From Nesterenkonia alkaliphila (GTDB lineage: Bacteria > Actinomycetota > Actinomycetes > Actinomycetales > Micrococcaceae), in NCBI RefSeq assembly GCF_009758175.1, contig NZ_WRPM01000027.1, forward strand, positions 1-63,093: DNA of 63,093 nt, given 5' to 3'. This document shows, one piece after another, positions 9,193 through 19,870 of the stretch; within the stretch, counting starts at the first letter, position 1; each line of letters begins with the position of its first letter. The translations under genes and the position numbers were made by a program. The notes beneath the pieces are model-generated. The model did not search any database. It was not told the origin of the DNA and saw only the letters and a program-made list of their open reading frames with translations.

Positions 9193-9591
9193 ATGGCCAC
9201 ATCCCAGAGCCAGACTGCCGTCCGCGATGTGGAGCAGCAGCCCGCATCCGCTGATGAATTCATCCATTACGACCACATTGGCCACGGCTCCACCCCCGCC
9301 GCCTGGGCGCTGTCGCTGACCATCGTCGCCGGTGCGGTGATCGCCGGAGTCGGCTTCATCGGTCTCTACTGGTCCGATGCCTGGTGGACCGCCATCTGGG
9401 TGGGCGCAGCCTTGGTGCCGGTGGCCCTGATCCTGGGCATTGTGCTGAAGAAGGCCGGCTACGGTGTGGAGATGGACTCCAACGCCGTGCTCAAAAGGGG
9501 TGCCGACCCGCGCAGCGAATCCGGCCCAGCAACACCGGACAACACCTCCGGCGGGCCGGAGAAGCGCGAGCCTGAATCCAGCCGCAGCTGA
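9193..9591 (+). CDS. Small HGxTPAAW-motif membrane protein, function unknown
   Basis: This 132-residue protein has two predicted transmembrane helices (about residues 36-58 and 66-86) preceded by a short cytoplasmic head ending HGSTPAAWALSLT. That HGxTxAAW signature is typical of a small actinobacterial family found between trpE and trpC (DUF6704-like, from memory). The C-terminal 45 residues are charged and probably disordered. The ATG at 9193 is chosen because AGAAGGAGCC lies just upstream and the motif starts soon after. The next gene, trpC, begins immediately after its stop. Confidence 0.75.
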   Translation: MATSQSQTAVRDVEQQPASADEFIHYDHIGHGSTPAAWALSLTIVAGAVIAGVGFIGLYWSDAWWTAIWVGAALVPVALILGIVLKKAGYGVEMDSNAVLKRGADPRSESGPATPDNTSGGPEKREPESSRS

Positions 9592-10419
9592 ATGGCTACA
9601 GTCCTCGACTCCATCACCGAAGGGGTCCGCGAAGACCTTGCCGGGCGGAAGGCAGCCGTCTCGCTCCGTGACCTTGAAGAGCAGATCGCCGCAGCGCCCC
9701 CAGCTCTGGACGCCCACGCGGCCCTGGCCGGCGGGCGCAGCGACCCCGCCGGGGTGCGGATCATCTCCGAGGTCAAGCGCAAGTCCCCCTCCAAAGGAGA
9801 CCTGGCCGAGATCCCAGATCCCGCCGTGCTGGCCCGCGCCTACCAGGCCGGCGGGGCCAGTGTGATCTCCGTGCTCACCGAGGCCCGCAGGTTCAGCGGA
9901 TCACTGGCCGATCTGCAGGCCGTACGTGCCGCAGTGGAGATCCCGGTGCTGCGCAAAGACTTCATGGTGGATCCCTACCAGTTCTACGAAGCCCGCGCCT
10001 ATGGGGCGGATCTGGTGCTGCTGATTGTGGCGGCCCTGGATGATGCTCAGCTGCGCGACTACCTGGCCCTGACCCAGGAACTGGGCATGCACGCCCTGGT
10101 GGAGGCCCATACCGTTGAGGAGATCGAACGCGCCGTGGCCCTGGGCGCGCAGATCGTAGGCGTCAACGTGCGCAACCTCAAGACCCTGGAGGTGGACGTC
10201 ACCCACTACGCGGCCATGGCCCAGCACCTGCCCGAGCACGTGGTGCGCATCGCCGAATCCGGGGTCGAGGGCCCCGAGACCGTACGAGACTACGCCGCCC
10301 AGGGGGCCGACGCCGTGCTGGTGGGCGAAGCCCTGGTCCGCAACGGCGAGCCAGAGCTGGCCGTCAAAGAGTTCCGGGCTGCCTCACGGGCGCAGACCCC
10401 GGCAAAGGAGACCATGTGA
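9592..10419 (+). CDS. trpC: Indole-3-glycerol phosphate synthase TrpC
   Basis: This 275-residue beta/alpha barrel closes the indole ring, turning CdRP into indole-3-glycerol phosphate. Family motifs are [14 protein letters not shown] with the catalytic lysines, [46 protein letters not shown] and AESGV. It abuts the preceding membrane-protein gene and overlaps trpB by 4 nt. The length is normal, with no sign of a fused TrpF domain. Confidence 0.95.
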   Translation: MATVLDSITEGVREDLAGRKAAVSLRDLEEQIAAAPPALDAHAALAGGRSDPAGVRIISEVKRKSPSKGDLAEIPDPAVLARAYQAGGASVISVLTEARRFSGSLADLQAVRAAVEIPVLRKDFMVDPYQFYEARAYGADLVLLIVAALDDAQLRDYLALTQELGMHALVEAHTVEEIERAVALGAQIVGVNVRNLKTLEVDVTHYAAMAQHLPEHVVRIAESGVEGPETVRDYAAQGADAVLVGEALVRNGEPELAVKEFRAASRAQTPAKETM

Positions 10420-11678
10420 GCACCGCATACCGCGAAGCATCCGGACCCTACTTCGGCGACTACGGCGGCCGCTGGATGCCCGAATCCCTGGTCGCCGCCC
10501 TGGACGAGCTGGAGGAGGCCTTCGGCAAGGCCAAGGCGGATCCGGAGTTCACCGACGAGTTCGAACGGCTCAGCCGCGAGTACACCGGCCGGCCCTCCCC
10601 GCTGACCGAGGTGCCGCGCTTCGCCGCCGAGGCCGCAGGCACCGCCCAGGGCGCCCGGATCTTCCTGAAGCGGGAGGACCTCAACCACACCGGCAGCCAC
10701 AAGATCAACAATGTGCTGGGCCAGGCGCTGATCGCCCGCAGGCTCGGCAAAACCCGGCTGATCGCCGAGACCGGCGCAGGCCAGCACGGGGTAGCCACCG
10801 CCACCGCCGCCGCCCTGTTCGGCATGGAATGCGTGGTCTACATGGGGGCGGAGGACACCCGGCGCCAGGCGCTCAACGTGGCCCGGATGCAGCTGCTCGG
10901 TGCCGAGGTCGTCCCCGTGGAGCACGGTGCAGCCACCCTGAAGGACGCCATCAATGAGGCGCTGCGCGACTGGGTGGCCTCCGTGGAGAACACCCACTAT
11001 GTGCTCGGCACTGTGGCCGGCCCGCACCCGTTCCCGGAGATGGTCCGCTGGTTCCATCAGATCATCGGGGAGGAGGCCCGTGCTCAGATCCTGGCGAGCA
11101 CCGGGCGGCTGCCGGATGCAGTCGCCGCCTGTGTGGGCGGGGGCTCCAACGCCCTGGGCATCTTCCACGGATTCCTGGACGACCCCGGGGTGGCCCTCTA
11201 CGGCTATGAGGCCGGCGGCGAGGGCCTGGAGACCGGCCGGCACGCCGCCGCCATCACCCTGGGCCGCTCCGGGGTGCTGCACGGGGCGCGCAGCTACCTG
11301 ATGCAGGATGAGGACGGCCAAACCGTGGACTCCCACTCGATCTCCGCCGGACTGGACTACCCCTCAGTGGGGCCCGAGCACGCCTATCTGGCCGACGCCG
11401 GCCGGGTCACCTATGAACCGGTCACCGATGCCGAGTGCATGGCAGCATTCGAACGGCTCTGCCGCACCGAGGGCATCATCCCGGCCATCGAATCCGCACA
11501 CGCCCTGGCCGGAGCCACCCGGCTGTTCGCCTCCTGGGGTGCGGACGGGGCGGAGAAGATCATCATCGTCAGCCTCTCCGGCCGCGGGGACAAGGATGTG
11601 GCCACCGCCGCAGCCTGGTTCGACCTGCTCCCGGCCGATGACGCCAGCGAGGCACCGCAGACGGGGGTAGAGGCATGA
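10416..11678 (+). CDS. trpB: Tryptophan synthase beta chain TrpB
   Basis: This 420-residue PLP enzyme condenses indole with serine to give tryptophan in the alpha2beta2 complex with TrpA. The PLP Schiff-base lysine is K96 in HTGSHKINN. The phosphate-binding loop GGGSNALG and the N-terminal signature [11 protein letters not shown] are clear. Its start overlaps trpC and its stop overlaps trpA (ATGA), consistent with stoichiometric expression. A short acidic extension follows the usual C terminus. Confidence 0.96.
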   Translation: MSTAYREASGPYFGDYGGRWMPESLVAALDELEEAFGKAKADPEFTDEFERLSREYTGRPSPLTEVPRFAAEAAGTAQGARIFLKREDLNHTGSHKINNVLGQALIARRLGKTRLIAETGAGQHGVATATAAALFGMECVVYMGAEDTRRQALNVARMQLLGAEVVPVEHGAATLKDAINEALRDWVASVENTHYVLGTVAGPHPFPEMVRWFHQIIGEEARAQILASTGRLPDAVAACVGGGSNALGIFHGFLDDPGVALYGYEAGGEGLETGRHAAAITLGRSGVLHGARSYLMQDEDGQTVDSHSISAGLDYPSVGPEHAYLADAGRVTYEPVTDAECMAAFERLCRTEGIIPAIESAHALAGATRLFASWGADGAEKIIIVSLSGRGDKDVATAAAWFDLLPADDASEAPQTGVEA

Positions 11679-12451
11679 GCCGCACCGCAGCAGCCATCGA
11701 CGCCGCCCAGGCACAGGGGCGCCCCGCCTTCGTGGGGTACCTGCCCGCCTGCTACCCGGATATGCAGACCAGCATTGAGGCTGCAGTGGCCCTGGCCGAG
11801 AACGGGGCCGACATCATCGAGATCGGCGCCCCCTACTCCGATCCGGTGATGGACGGGGCGGTCATCCAGCAGGCCACCACCGAGGCGCTGGAGGGCGGCT
11901 TCCGGATGGACCAGCTCTTCGAGGTGGTCCGCGAGGTCAGCTCCCGCACCGATGCCGCAGTGGTGGTGATGATCTACTACAACCTCATCGACCGGATGGG
12001 CGCCTCCGAATTCGCCCGACGCCTGGCCGAGGCCGGGGGAGCAGGGGCCATCACCCCGGACCTGATCCCGGATGAGGCCGCCGACTGGATCGCCGCTGCC
12101 GAGCAGCACCAGCTGGATCGGATCTTCCTGGCCGCACCCACCTCCAGCCCGGAACGGCTGGCCCGCATCGCGGAGTCCTCCCGCGGGTTCGTCTACGGAG
12201 TCTCCCTGATGGGGGTCACCGGCCAGCGCACCGCAGTCTCGGCTGCCGCCGAGCGCGTGGTGACCTCGGCCAAGGCCGCCGGGGCTCAACGGGTCTGCGT
12301 GGGCCTGGGTGTCTCCACCCGCGCCCATGTGGCGGAGATCGGCCGCTACGCCGATGGTGTCATCGTAGGAACCGCCCTGGTCGCGGCCCTGCGTGAGGGC
12401 GGTCCGGCGGCCGTGGGCCGGTTGGCTTCGGAACTCTCCGGAAACTCCTGA
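11675..12451 (+). CDS. trpA: Tryptophan synthase alpha chain TrpA
   Basis: This 258-residue barrel cleaves indole-3-glycerol phosphate and channels indole to TrpB. The catalytic acids lie in [14 protein letters not shown] (Glu in IEIG, Asp in YSDP). Other family segments are [20 protein letters not shown] and [11 protein letters not shown]. It is the last tryptophan gene in the run and is followed directly by lgt. Confidence 0.95.
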   Translation: MSRTAAAIDAAQAQGRPAFVGYLPACYPDMQTSIEAAVALAENGADIIEIGAPYSDPVMDGAVIQQATTEALEGGFRMDQLFEVVREVSSRTDAAVVVMIYYNLIDRMGASEFARRLAEAGGAGAITPDLIPDEAADWIAAAEQHQLDRIFLAAPTSSPERLARIAESSRGFVYGVSLMGVTGQRTAVSAAAERVVTSAKAAGAQRVCVGLGVSTRAHVAEIGRYADGVIVGTALVAALREGGPAAVGRLASELSGNS

Positions 12452-12464
12452 TACGGTGCCTGCT

Positions 12465-13517
12465 GTGTTGACTCCTGAACTGACCAGCCCCGCTGTGACC
12501 TCCGCCGCCGGCGTCCTCGCCGGGTTCCCGCCGCCCCCGGCCCGCGGCATCGACCTGCCCGGACCCTTCTTCATCGCCTTCTACACTCTGGCCATCATGG
12601 TGGGGATCGTGCTGGCTGTGGTGGTGGCGACCAAGCTGTGGAAGTCCCGCGGCGGCAACAGCGACGATGTCTTCTCCGCCATGCTCTGGGCGGTGCTCCT
12701 CGGCATCGTGGGCGCCCGGCTCTACCACGTGATCAGTTCCCCGGACCGGTACTTCGGTGAGGGCGGGGACCTGATGGGGATCTTCCAGATCTGGCAGGGC
12801 GGACTCTCGATCATCGGCGCGGTGATGGCCGGCTCCCTCGCGGTGTGGTACTTCTGCCGCCGCAACGGCATCAAGTTCGGGGCCTTCGCCGATGCCGTGG
12901 TCCCCGGAGTGATTCTGGCCCAGGCCGTGGGGCGCTGGGGCAACTGGTTCAATCAGGAGCTCTTCGGCCGGCCCACAGACCTGCCCTGGGGTCTGCGCAT
13001 CGACACTGATCAGGCGCACCAGGCGCTGCCGGCCACCACTATGGAGGACCCCACCTTCCACCCGACCTTCCTCTACGAATCGCTGTGGAACCTGCTGGGC
13101 TTCGTCGCGCTGCTGGTGCTGTTCCGCCGGTTCCAGTTCCGCCAGGGGCTCATCGCCTGGACTTATGTGGCCTACTACGCCCTGGGCCGGTTCTGGATCG
13201 AGTCCATGCGGATCGATGAGTTCAACAAGTCCACCCAGTACCCGCTGGCCGATCTGGGGCTGGACTGGCGGCTGAACCAGATCATCGCTTTCATCATCTT
13301 CGTAGTGGCCGTAGCCGCCCTGGTCTGGCTCTTCCTGAAGCGCCCGGTCACCGAGGAGGCCATCGCCGAGGAGGCTGAGATCTATACTCCGTCAGTCCGA
13401 GAGGGTGCCGGAGAGAAAGCCCAGGCGGACGACGCCGCGGTCAGCGTGAGTGCCGAAGCAGACAGTGAGAGCCCCCAGGAGGCGGAACCCGATAAGGGAA
13501 CCCCGTCCAAGGACTGA
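12465..13517 (+). CDS. lgt: Prolipoprotein diacylglyceryl transferase Lgt
   Basis: This seven-helix membrane enzyme transfers diacylglycerol from phosphatidylglycerol to the lipobox cysteine of prolipoproteins, such as the solute-binding protein at 42757. The signature AVGRWGNWFNQELFGRPT and the segments GARLYHVISS and GGLSIIGAVMAG identify it. The frame is open upstream inside trpA, but translation most likely starts at GTG 12465 or TTG 12468, just after trpA stops, giving about 350 residues. The C-terminal 70 residues are acidic, low-complexity and absent from many homologues. Location after trpA is common in actinobacteria. Confidence 0.92.
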   Translation: MLTPELTSPAVTSAAGVLAGFPPPPARGIDLPGPFFIAFYTLAIMVGIVLAVVVATKLWKSRGGNSDDVFSAMLWAVLLGIVGARLYHVISSPDRYFGEGGDLMGIFQIWQGGLSIIGAVMAGSLAVWYFCRRNGIKFGAFADAVVPGVILAQAVGRWGNWFNQELFGRPTDLPWGLRIDTDQAHQALPATTMEDPTFHPTFLYESLWNLLGFVALLVLFRRFQFRQGLIAWTYVAYYALGRFWIESMRIDEFNKSTQYPLADLGLDWRLNQIIAFIIFVVAVAALVWLFLKRPVTEEAIAEEAEIYTPSVREGAGEKAQADDAAVSVSAEADSESPQEAEPDKGTPSKD

Positions 13518-13723
13518 AACCTTGGGTCACCGACTTGCACCAGGTCACCCACAGGCGCAAGATAGAAAACCGGCCGCCTGCTGCTCGCACCCAAGATTGA
13601 GCCAGGGGCTGCACACAGCACCCACCCACGGTGCTCCCCGCTGAGGACAGAGCTGTCCCGGTGTGCACGAGCGTGACCACTGCCGTGCTCCGCATCACGA
13701 GGCCCACAGGAAGGAACCGACGC
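13518..13723 (+). promoter_or_regulatory. Intergenic leader of gltBD with a GGTCACC direct repeat
   Basis: This 206-nt gap is the only sizeable one in the first 19 kb, so it probably holds the gltBD promoter. Two GGTCACC copies (13525-13531 and 13543-13549) lie 18 nt apart start to start. TTGCAC at 13535-13540 and CAAGAT near 13558 could form a weak promoter. I see no clear GlnR spacing and no recognised riboswitch. AGGAAGGAA just before the ATG at 13724 is a good ribosome binding site. Confidence 0.35.
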
Positions 13724-16700
13724 ATGTCCGCACGGCCCCAGGTGATCTCCCCCTACGAGCGCTTCGCTGCCTTTCCTGCCAAGGCCGGACTCTACGACCC
13801 GGCCAAGGAGCACGAGAACTGCGGTATGGCAGCCATCGCCACCCTGCGCGGGGAACCGGGCCATGACATTGTGGACTACGCCCTGCACGCTCTGCGCTGT
13901 GTGGAGCACCGCGGGGCAGTCGGCGGAGACGTGGGCACCGGCGACGGTGCCGGGATCCTCACCCAGATCCCGGACGAGCTCTTCCGCTCCGTTCTGGACT
14001 TCGAACTGCCCGCCGCCGGTGAATACGCCGCCGGCACCGCCTTCCTGCCCCAGGAGCAAGCCGAGCGCGAGGAGATCATCGCCAGCTTCGAGCAGATGGC
14101 CGGGGACCAGGGCCTGGTAGTGCTGGGCTGGCGCGATGTGCCCGTGGACGATTCGATGATCGGCAGTCTGGCCCGCGGCGCCATGCCGTTCTTCAAGCAG
14201 GCCTTCCTCACCCTGGCCGATGAGGACTCCTACGAGTACCAGGAGTCCGCCGAGGGCACCCTGGACCAGCGGGCCTGGCGGCTGCGCAAGCGCGCCCAGG
14301 TGCGGCTGGGCATCTACTTCGCCTCGCTGTCCTCGAAGACCATCACCTATAAGGGCATGCTCACCACCGCGCAGCTGGAGCCCTTCTACCCCGATCTCTC
14401 CGATGAGCGGTACAAGTCCACCCTGGGCATTGTGCACTCCCGGTTCTCCACCAACACCTTCCCCTCCTGGCCGCTGGCCCAGCCGCTGCGCCATATGGCC
14501 CACAACGGGGAGATCAACACAGTGGAGGGCAATCGCAACTGGATGCGCGCCCGCCAGGCCACGATGTCCGGGCCGGTGCTCGGCGATGATCCCGAGTACC
14601 TCTTCCCCATCTGCACCCCCGGGGCCAGCGACTCCACCAGCTTCGATGAGGCCGCCGAGCTGCTGATGCTCTCCGGGCGCCCGCTGTCCATGGCCATGCG
14701 GATGATGATCCCGGAGGCCTGGGAGAACCACGAGTCCATGGACCCCGATCTCAAAGCCTTCTACGAGTACCACTCCACCATGATGGAGGCCTGGGACGGT
14801 CCGGCCGCCATCGCCTTCACCGACGGCGACCAGCTCGGCGCGGTCCTGGACCGCAACGGTCTGCGCCCGGCACGCTGGTGGGTCACCGAGGACGGGCTCG
14901 TGGTGCTCTCCTCCGAGGTCGGCGTGGCTGAGATCGCCCCGGAGAAAGTGGTCCGCAAAGGCCGGGTGGCCCCGGGCATGATGTTCCTGGCCGACACAAA
15001 AGAAGGCCGGATCATCGAGGATGAGGAGATCAAAGCCGACTTCGCCTCCAAGCAGCCCTGGCGGGAATGGGTGGAGGAGAACCGGATCACCCTGGACGAG
15101 CTGCCCGAGCGCCTGCATGTCAAGCACCCAGCAGGCTCGGTGCGGCTGCGCCAGCAGACCTTCGGCTACACCCATGAGGAGCTGAAGATCCTCATCGGCC
15201 CGATGGCCGCCGCAGGCGCTGAGCCGCTGGGCGCCATGGGCACTGACACCCCCATCGCAGTGCTGGCCGAGCGGCCCCGGCTGCTCTTCGACTATTTTGT
15301 GCAGACCTTTGCCCAGGTCACCAACCCGCCGCTGGACGCCATCCGTGAGGAGCTGGTCACCGCCCTGGGCCGGCATATCGGCCCGGAGGGCAATCTGCTG
15401 GACACCGGACAGGTGCGCTCCAAGCAGATCCAGCTGGACTTCCCGGTGCTCACCAATGATCAGCTGGCCCGGATCGCCAACCACCGCAGCGAATCTGGGT
15501 CTAAGGCTGCGCTGCGGGTGCGCGGACTGTTCCGGGTGGGCTCCACTGAGGAAGAGTTCCGCCAGCGCATCCGCACCCTGTGCGAGCAGGTCTCGGCAGC
15601 GGTCAACCGCGGAGTGGGCTACATTGTGATCTCCGACCGGGACTCCAACGCCCAGTGGGCACCGATCCCCTCGCTGCTGTTAGTCTCCGCCATCCACCAC
15701 CACCTGCTGAAGTCCGCCAACCGGACCCGCGCCTCGCTGCTGGTGGAGGCCGGCGATGTCCGGGAGGTCCACCATGTGGCCTGCCTGATCGGCTACGGCG
15801 CCTCGGCGGTGAACCCCTACCTGGCCATCGAGTCCGCCGAAGACATGGTGCGCCGCGGCGAGATCAGCAATGTCACCGAGGAGCAGGCGGTGGCCAACCT
15901 GATCAAAGCCCTGGGCAAGGGCCTGCTGAAGATCATGTCCAAGATGGGCATCTCCACCGTGGGCTCCTACTGCGGTGCCCAGACTTTCGAGGCCGTGGGC
16001 TTGGCCCAGAACGTGGTGGACCAGTACTTCTCCGGCACCCACTCACTGATGGGCGGCGTCGGAGTCGATGTCATCGCCGCCGAGGCGATGGCCCGCCATG
16101 CCAAGGCCTATCCGGCAGACGGCAACGACCTCGGCCGCGGCAACGAGCTGGAGGTCGGCGGTGAGTACCAGTGGCGCCGCGAGGGCCCGCCGCACCTGTT
16201 CAACCCGGAGACCGTGTTCAAGCTGCAGCATGCCTCACGGACCCGCCGGTACGACATCTTCAAGTCCTACACCAAGGCCGTGGATGATCAGTCCAAGGCG
16301 CTGATGACCCTGCGCGGGCTGTTCAAGCTCAAAGGCACCCGCGCCCCGGTGCCGATCAGCGAGGTGGAGCCGGTCAGCGAGATCGTCAAACGCTTCAACA
16401 CCGGGGCGATGAGCTACGGCTCGATCTCCCAGGAGGCCCACGAGACCCTGGCGATCGCCATGAACCGCCTCGGTGCCCGGTCCAACACCGGTGAGGGCGG
16501 GGAGCACCCGGACCGGCTGATGGACCCCGAGCGGCGCAGCGCGATCAAGCAGATCGCCTCCGGGCGCTTCGGGGTGACCAGTCAGTACCTCACCCACGCC
16601 AGCGATCTGCAGATCAAGATGGCCCAGGGTGCCAAGCCCGGCGAGGGTGGCCAGCTCATGGGTAAGAAGGTCTACCCCTGGGTGGCTGAGACCCGCCACT

Positions 16701-18328
16701 CCACCCCCGGAGTCTCCCTGGTCTCCCCGCCCCCGCACCACGACATCTACTCGATTGAGGATCTCAAGCAGCTCATCTACGACCTCAAGCGCGCCAATAC
16801 CGGCGCCCGGGTGCATGTGAAGCTGGTCTCCCTACATGGGGTGGGCACAGTGGCTGCCGGGGTGGCCAAGGCCGCCGCCGACGTCGTCCTCATCTCCGGG
16901 CACGACGGCGGCACCGGCGCCTCCCCGCTGAACTCGCTCAAACATGCCGGCACCCCTTGGGAGCTGGGCCTGGCCGAGGCGCAGCAGACCCTGATGCTCA
17001 ACGGGCTGCGGGAACGGGTCACTGTGCAGGTGGACGGTCAGCTCAAGACCGGCCGCGATGTGGTCATCGCCGCTCTGCTCGGCGCTGAGGAGTACGGCTT
17101 CGCCACCAGCGCCCTGGTGGTCTCCGGCTGCATCATGATGCGGGTCTGCCACCTGGACACCTGCCCGGTGGGTGTGGCCACCCAGAACCCGGTGCTGCGC
17201 GAACGCTACACCGGCAAGGCCGACCATGTGGTGAACTTCTTTGAGTTCGTGGCCCAGGAGGTCCGCGAGTACCTGGCTGAGCTGGGCTTCCGTTCCCTGG
17301 ATGAGGCCATCGGCCATATCGACGCCCTGAACCTGGACGAGGCGGTCCGGCACTGGAAGACCGAGGGCCTGGACCTGACCCGGGTGCTCACCGGCTGGGA
17401 CCCCACGGATGAGGCCACCGCGGCTCAGCTGCGCCGCACCGGGGAGCAGGACCATGAGCTTCAGCGGCACTTCGACAACTCCGTGATCGAACAGGCCCGC
17501 GGCGCCATCACAGACGGCGAACGGGTCACCGTGGAGCGCCGGGTGGTCAACACGGACCGGGCTGTGGGCACCATGCTCGGCCATGAGGTCACCAAAGCAC
17601 TGGGGCTTTCCACCCTGGAGCAGAACACCATTGAGCTCAACCTCACCGGCCAGGCCGGGCAGTCCCTGGGCGCCTTCATGCCTCAGGGCATCACCATCCG
17701 GTTGGCCGGGGACGCCAACGACTACGTGGGCAAGGGCCTCTCCGGGGGCCGGATCATCATCGCCCCGGAGCCGGAGGCACCCTTTGAGGCAGCGGCCAAT
17801 GTGATCGCCGGCAATGTGATCGGCTACGGTGCCACCGCCGGCGAGATGTTCCTCTCCGGGCAGGTCGGCGAACGCTTCCTGGTCCGCAACTCCGGTGCCA
17901 CCGCTGTGGTCGAAGGGGTGGGGGACCACGCCTGCGAGTACATGACCGGCGGGCAGACCCTCATCCTGGGGCCGGTGGGCCGGAACTTCGGCGCCGGGAT
18001 GTCCGGGGGCACCGCCTACGCCCTGGACTTCCAGGAGGCCAAGCTCAACACCCAGGCCGCCAAAGCCGGGGAGCTGCTGCTGCTGGAGCTGGACGAGGAG
18101 GATAAGCAGATCGTCCTGGACCTGCTGCGCCGCCACCAGGAGGAGACCAACTCCGCTCTGGCCGCCCAGCTGCTGGAGGACCCGGAGGACACCCTGGGGC
18201 GGATCACCAAGATCCTGCCCCGCGACTACGACCGCGTGCTCGCCGCCCGCAGTGCGGCCCTGGATGAGGGGCTGGATCCCGACGGCGACGCCGCATGGCA
18301 GAAGATTCTGGAGGTGACCAGTGGCTGA
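13724..18328 (+). CDS. gltB: Glutamate synthase (NADPH) large subunit GltB
   Basis: This 1534-residue GOGAT alpha subunit transfers the glutamine amide nitrogen to 2-oxoglutarate, giving two glutamates. The N-terminal amidotransferase domain follows a 32-residue propeptide; cleavage would expose C33 (ENCGM). The central and FMN domains contain [10 protein letters not shown] and [10 protein letters not shown]. The 3Fe-4S cluster cysteines are C1136, C1142 and C1147. The C-terminal GXGXG beta-helix follows. The start at 13724 is set by the upstream AGGAAGGAA and by the distance to the catalytic cysteine. It overlaps gltD by 8 nt. Confidence 0.97.
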   Translation: MSARPQVISPYERFAAFPAKAGLYDPAKEHENCGMAAIATLRGEPGHDIVDYALHALRCVEHRGAVGGDVGTGDGAGILTQIPDELFRSVLDFELPAAGEYAAGTAFLPQEQAEREEIIASFEQMAGDQGLVVLGWRDVPVDDSMIGSLARGAMPFFKQAFLTLADEDSYEYQESAEGTLDQRAWRLRKRAQVRLGIYFASLSSKTITYKGMLTTAQLEPFYPDLSDERYKSTLGIVHSRFSTNTFPSWPLAQPLRHMAHNGEINTVEGNRNWMRARQATMSGPVLGDDPEYLFPICTPGASDSTSFDEAAELLMLSGRPLSMAMRMMIPEAWENHESMDPDLKAFYEYHSTMMEAWDGPAAIAFTDGDQLGAVLDRNGLRPARWWVTEDGLVVLSSEVGVAEIAPEKVVRKGRVAPGMMFLADTKEGRIIEDEEIKADFASKQPWREWVEENRITLDELPERLHVKHPAGSVRLRQQTFGYTHEELKILIGPMAAAGAEPLGAMGTDTPIAVLAERPRLLFDYFVQTFAQVTNPPLDAIREELVTALGRHIGPEGNLLDTGQVRSKQIQLDFPVLTNDQLARIANHRSESGSKAALRVRGLFRVGSTEEEFRQRIRTLCEQVSAAVNRGVGYIVISDRDSNAQWAPIPSLLLVSAIHHHLLKSANRTRASLLVEAGDVREVHHVACLIGYGASAVNPYLAIESAEDMVRRGEISNVTEEQAVANLIKALGKGLLKIMSKMGISTVGSYCGAQTFEAVGLAQNVVDQYFSGTHSLMGGVGVDVIAAEAMARHAKAYPADGNDLGRGNELEVGGEYQWRREGPPHLFNPETVFKLQHASRTRRYDIFKSYTKAVDDQSKALMTLRGLFKLKGTRAPVPISEVEPVSEIVKRFNTGAMSYGSISQEAHETLAIAMNRLGARSNTGEGGEHPDRLMDPERRSAIKQIASGRFGVTSQYLTHASDLQIKMAQGAKPGEGGQLMGKKVYPWVAETRHSTPGVSLVSPPPHHDIYSIEDLKQLIYDLKRANTGARVHVKLVSLHGVGTVAAGVAKAAADVVLISGHDGGTGASPLNSLKHAGTPWELGLAEAQQTLMLNGLRERVTVQVDGQLKTGRDVVIAALLGAEEYGFATSALVVSGCIMMRVCHLDTCPVGVATQNPVLRERYTGKADHVVNFFEFVAQEVREYLAELGFRSLDEAIGHIDALNLDEAVRHWKTEGLDLTRVLTGWDPTDEATAAQLRRTGEQDHELQRHFDNSVIEQARGAITDGERVTVERRVVNTDRAVGTMLGHEVTKALGLSTLEQNTIELNLTGQAGQSLGAFMPQGITIRLAGDANDYVGKGLSGGRIIIAPEPEAPFEAAANVIAGNVIGYGATAGEMFLSGQVGERFLVRNSGATAVVEGVGDHACEYMTGGQTLILGPVGRNFGAGMSGGTAYALDFQEAKLNTQAAKAGELLLLELDEEDKQIVLDLLRRHQEETNSALAAQLLEDPEDTLGRITKILPRDYDRVLAARSAALDEGLDPDGDAAWQKILEVTSG

Positions 18329-19784
18329 CCCGCGCGGATTCCTCAAGCACCCCGAACGCCAGGACCGGCCGTCCCGCCCGGTTCCGGTGCGCATCATGGA
18401 CTTCAAGGAGGTCTACGAGCGCCAGCAGAAAGGCGTGACTCAGACCCAGGCCGGGCGCTGCATGGACTGCGGCATCCCGTTCTGCCACACCGGCTGCCCC
18501 CTGGGCAATCTGATCCCGGAGTGGAACGATCTCATTTGGCGCGACCAGTGGGAGGAGGCCTCGGCCCGGCTGCATATGACCAATAACTTCCCGGAGTTCA
18601 CCGGCCGGGTCTGCCCCGCCCCCTGTGAGACCTCCTGCGTGCTGGGGATCAACCAGCCGGCGGTGACCATCAAGCAGTCTGAGGCGGAGATCGCCGATGA
18701 GGCCCTGGAGAAGGGCTATGTGGAGCCCGTTCCGCCGCGTCGGCTCACCGACAAGACGGTGGCAGTGGTCGGCTCCGGGCCGGCCGGCCTGGCTGCGGCC
18801 CAGCAGCTGACTCGCGCCGGGCACACAGTGGCCGTCTACGAACGCGACGACCGTCTGGGCGGGCTGCTGCGCTACGGCATCCCGGACTTCAAGATGGAGA
18901 AGAGCCTGGTGGACTACCGGATCTCTCAGATGGAGGCCGAGGGCACCCGGTTCTACCCCGCCACGGAGATCGGCTCGGACATCACCTGGGACACCCTGCG
19001 TGAGTCCTACGACGCCGTCGTCGTGGCCACCGGCGCCATGGTTCCGCGCGATCTGCCCGTGCCGGGGCGCGGCCTGGAGGGCATCCACTTCGCCATGGAG
19101 TACCTGGTGCAGTCCAATAAGGCAGTGGCCGGGGACTCGGTGCCTGATCAGATCCACGCCAAGGACAAGCATGTGGTGATCCTGGGCGGCGGCGACACCG
19201 GAGCCGATTGCATCGGCACCGCACACCGCCACCAGGCCGCATCGGTGACCACGCTGGCCATCGGCAAGGAACTGCCCACTGAGCGCCCCGAGCATGAGCC
19301 CTGGCCCATGGATCCGCGGGTCTTTGAGGTCTCCAGCGCCCATCAGGAGGGCGGCGAGGTCAAATGGCTGGCCTCCACTGTGGAGTTCCTCGGCGATGAG
19401 AACGGGCGGGTGCGGGCGCTGAAGGTCGCCGAGACTCAGTACAACGAGGACGGCACCCGCACACCCAAGCCGGGCACCGAGCGGGAGATCCCCGCAGATC
19501 TGGTGCTGCTGGCCCTGGGCTTCACCGGAGCCGAGCAACAGACCCTGACCGGGCAGCTCAGCGTGGACTTCACCCCCCGCGGCACAGTGGGCCGCGCCGA
19601 GGACTACCAGACCAACGCAGAGGGCGTGTTCAGCGTCGGCGATGCCGGCCGCGGGGCCTCCCTGGTGGTGTGGGCGATCGCCGAGGGCCGGGCCGTAGCG
19701 GCAAAGGTGGATGAGTACCTGGAGGGTTCCACCCGCCTGCCGGCCCCAGTGGCACCTTCAGATCGTGCGATCTCCCTCACGTAA
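18321..19784 (+). CDS. gltD: Glutamate synthase small subunit GltD
   Basis: This 487-residue beta subunit feeds electrons from NADPH through FAD to two 4Fe-4S clusters and on to GltB. The N-terminal cluster cysteines C47, C50, C55 and C59 are visible, with more in CPAPCETSC. The FAD-binding motif [15 protein letters not shown] is near residue 150, the NADPH motif [14 protein letters not shown] near 285, and the C-terminal FAD segment is [17 protein letters not shown] is the start, inside the end of gltB, so the two subunits are translationally coupled. Confidence 0.96.
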   Translation: MADPRGFLKHPERQDRPSRPVPVRIMDFKEVYERQQKGVTQTQAGRCMDCGIPFCHTGCPLGNLIPEWNDLIWRDQWEEASARLHMTNNFPEFTGRVCPAPCETSCVLGINQPAVTIKQSEAEIADEALEKGYVEPVPPRRLTDKTVAVVGSGPAGLAAAQQLTRAGHTVAVYERDDRLGGLLRYGIPDFKMEKSLVDYRISQMEAEGTRFYPATEIGSDITWDTLRESYDAVVVATGAMVPRDLPVPGRGLEGIHFAMEYLVQSNKAVAGDSVPDQIHAKDKHVVILGGGDTGADCIGTAHRHQAASVTTLAIGKELPTERPEHEPWPMDPRVFEVSSAHQEGGEVKWLASTVEFLGDENGRVRALKVAETQYNEDGTRTPKPGTEREIPADLVLLALGFTGAEQQTLTGQLSVDFTPRGTVGRAEDYQTNAEGVFSVGDAGRGASLVVWAIAEGRAVAAKVDEYLEGSTRLPAPVAPSDRAISLT

Positions 19785-19870
19785 AACACACTTTCTGCGA
19801 TAGGCTCGTACCATCTGGCTCAACGTCGCGCCACCATTATTGAACCGCTCGACAACCAGTGAAGGTAGGC

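Noticed and set aside
13518-13600. GlnR binding site upstream of gltB
   Set aside because: The GGTCACC repeats are 18 nt apart, which does not match the about 22-nt a-site/b-site spacing of GlnR boxes.
13382-19538. Long reverse frames opposite gltB and gltD
   Set aside because: The forward genes have complete catalytic and cluster motifs; the reverse products are repetitive and have no start context.
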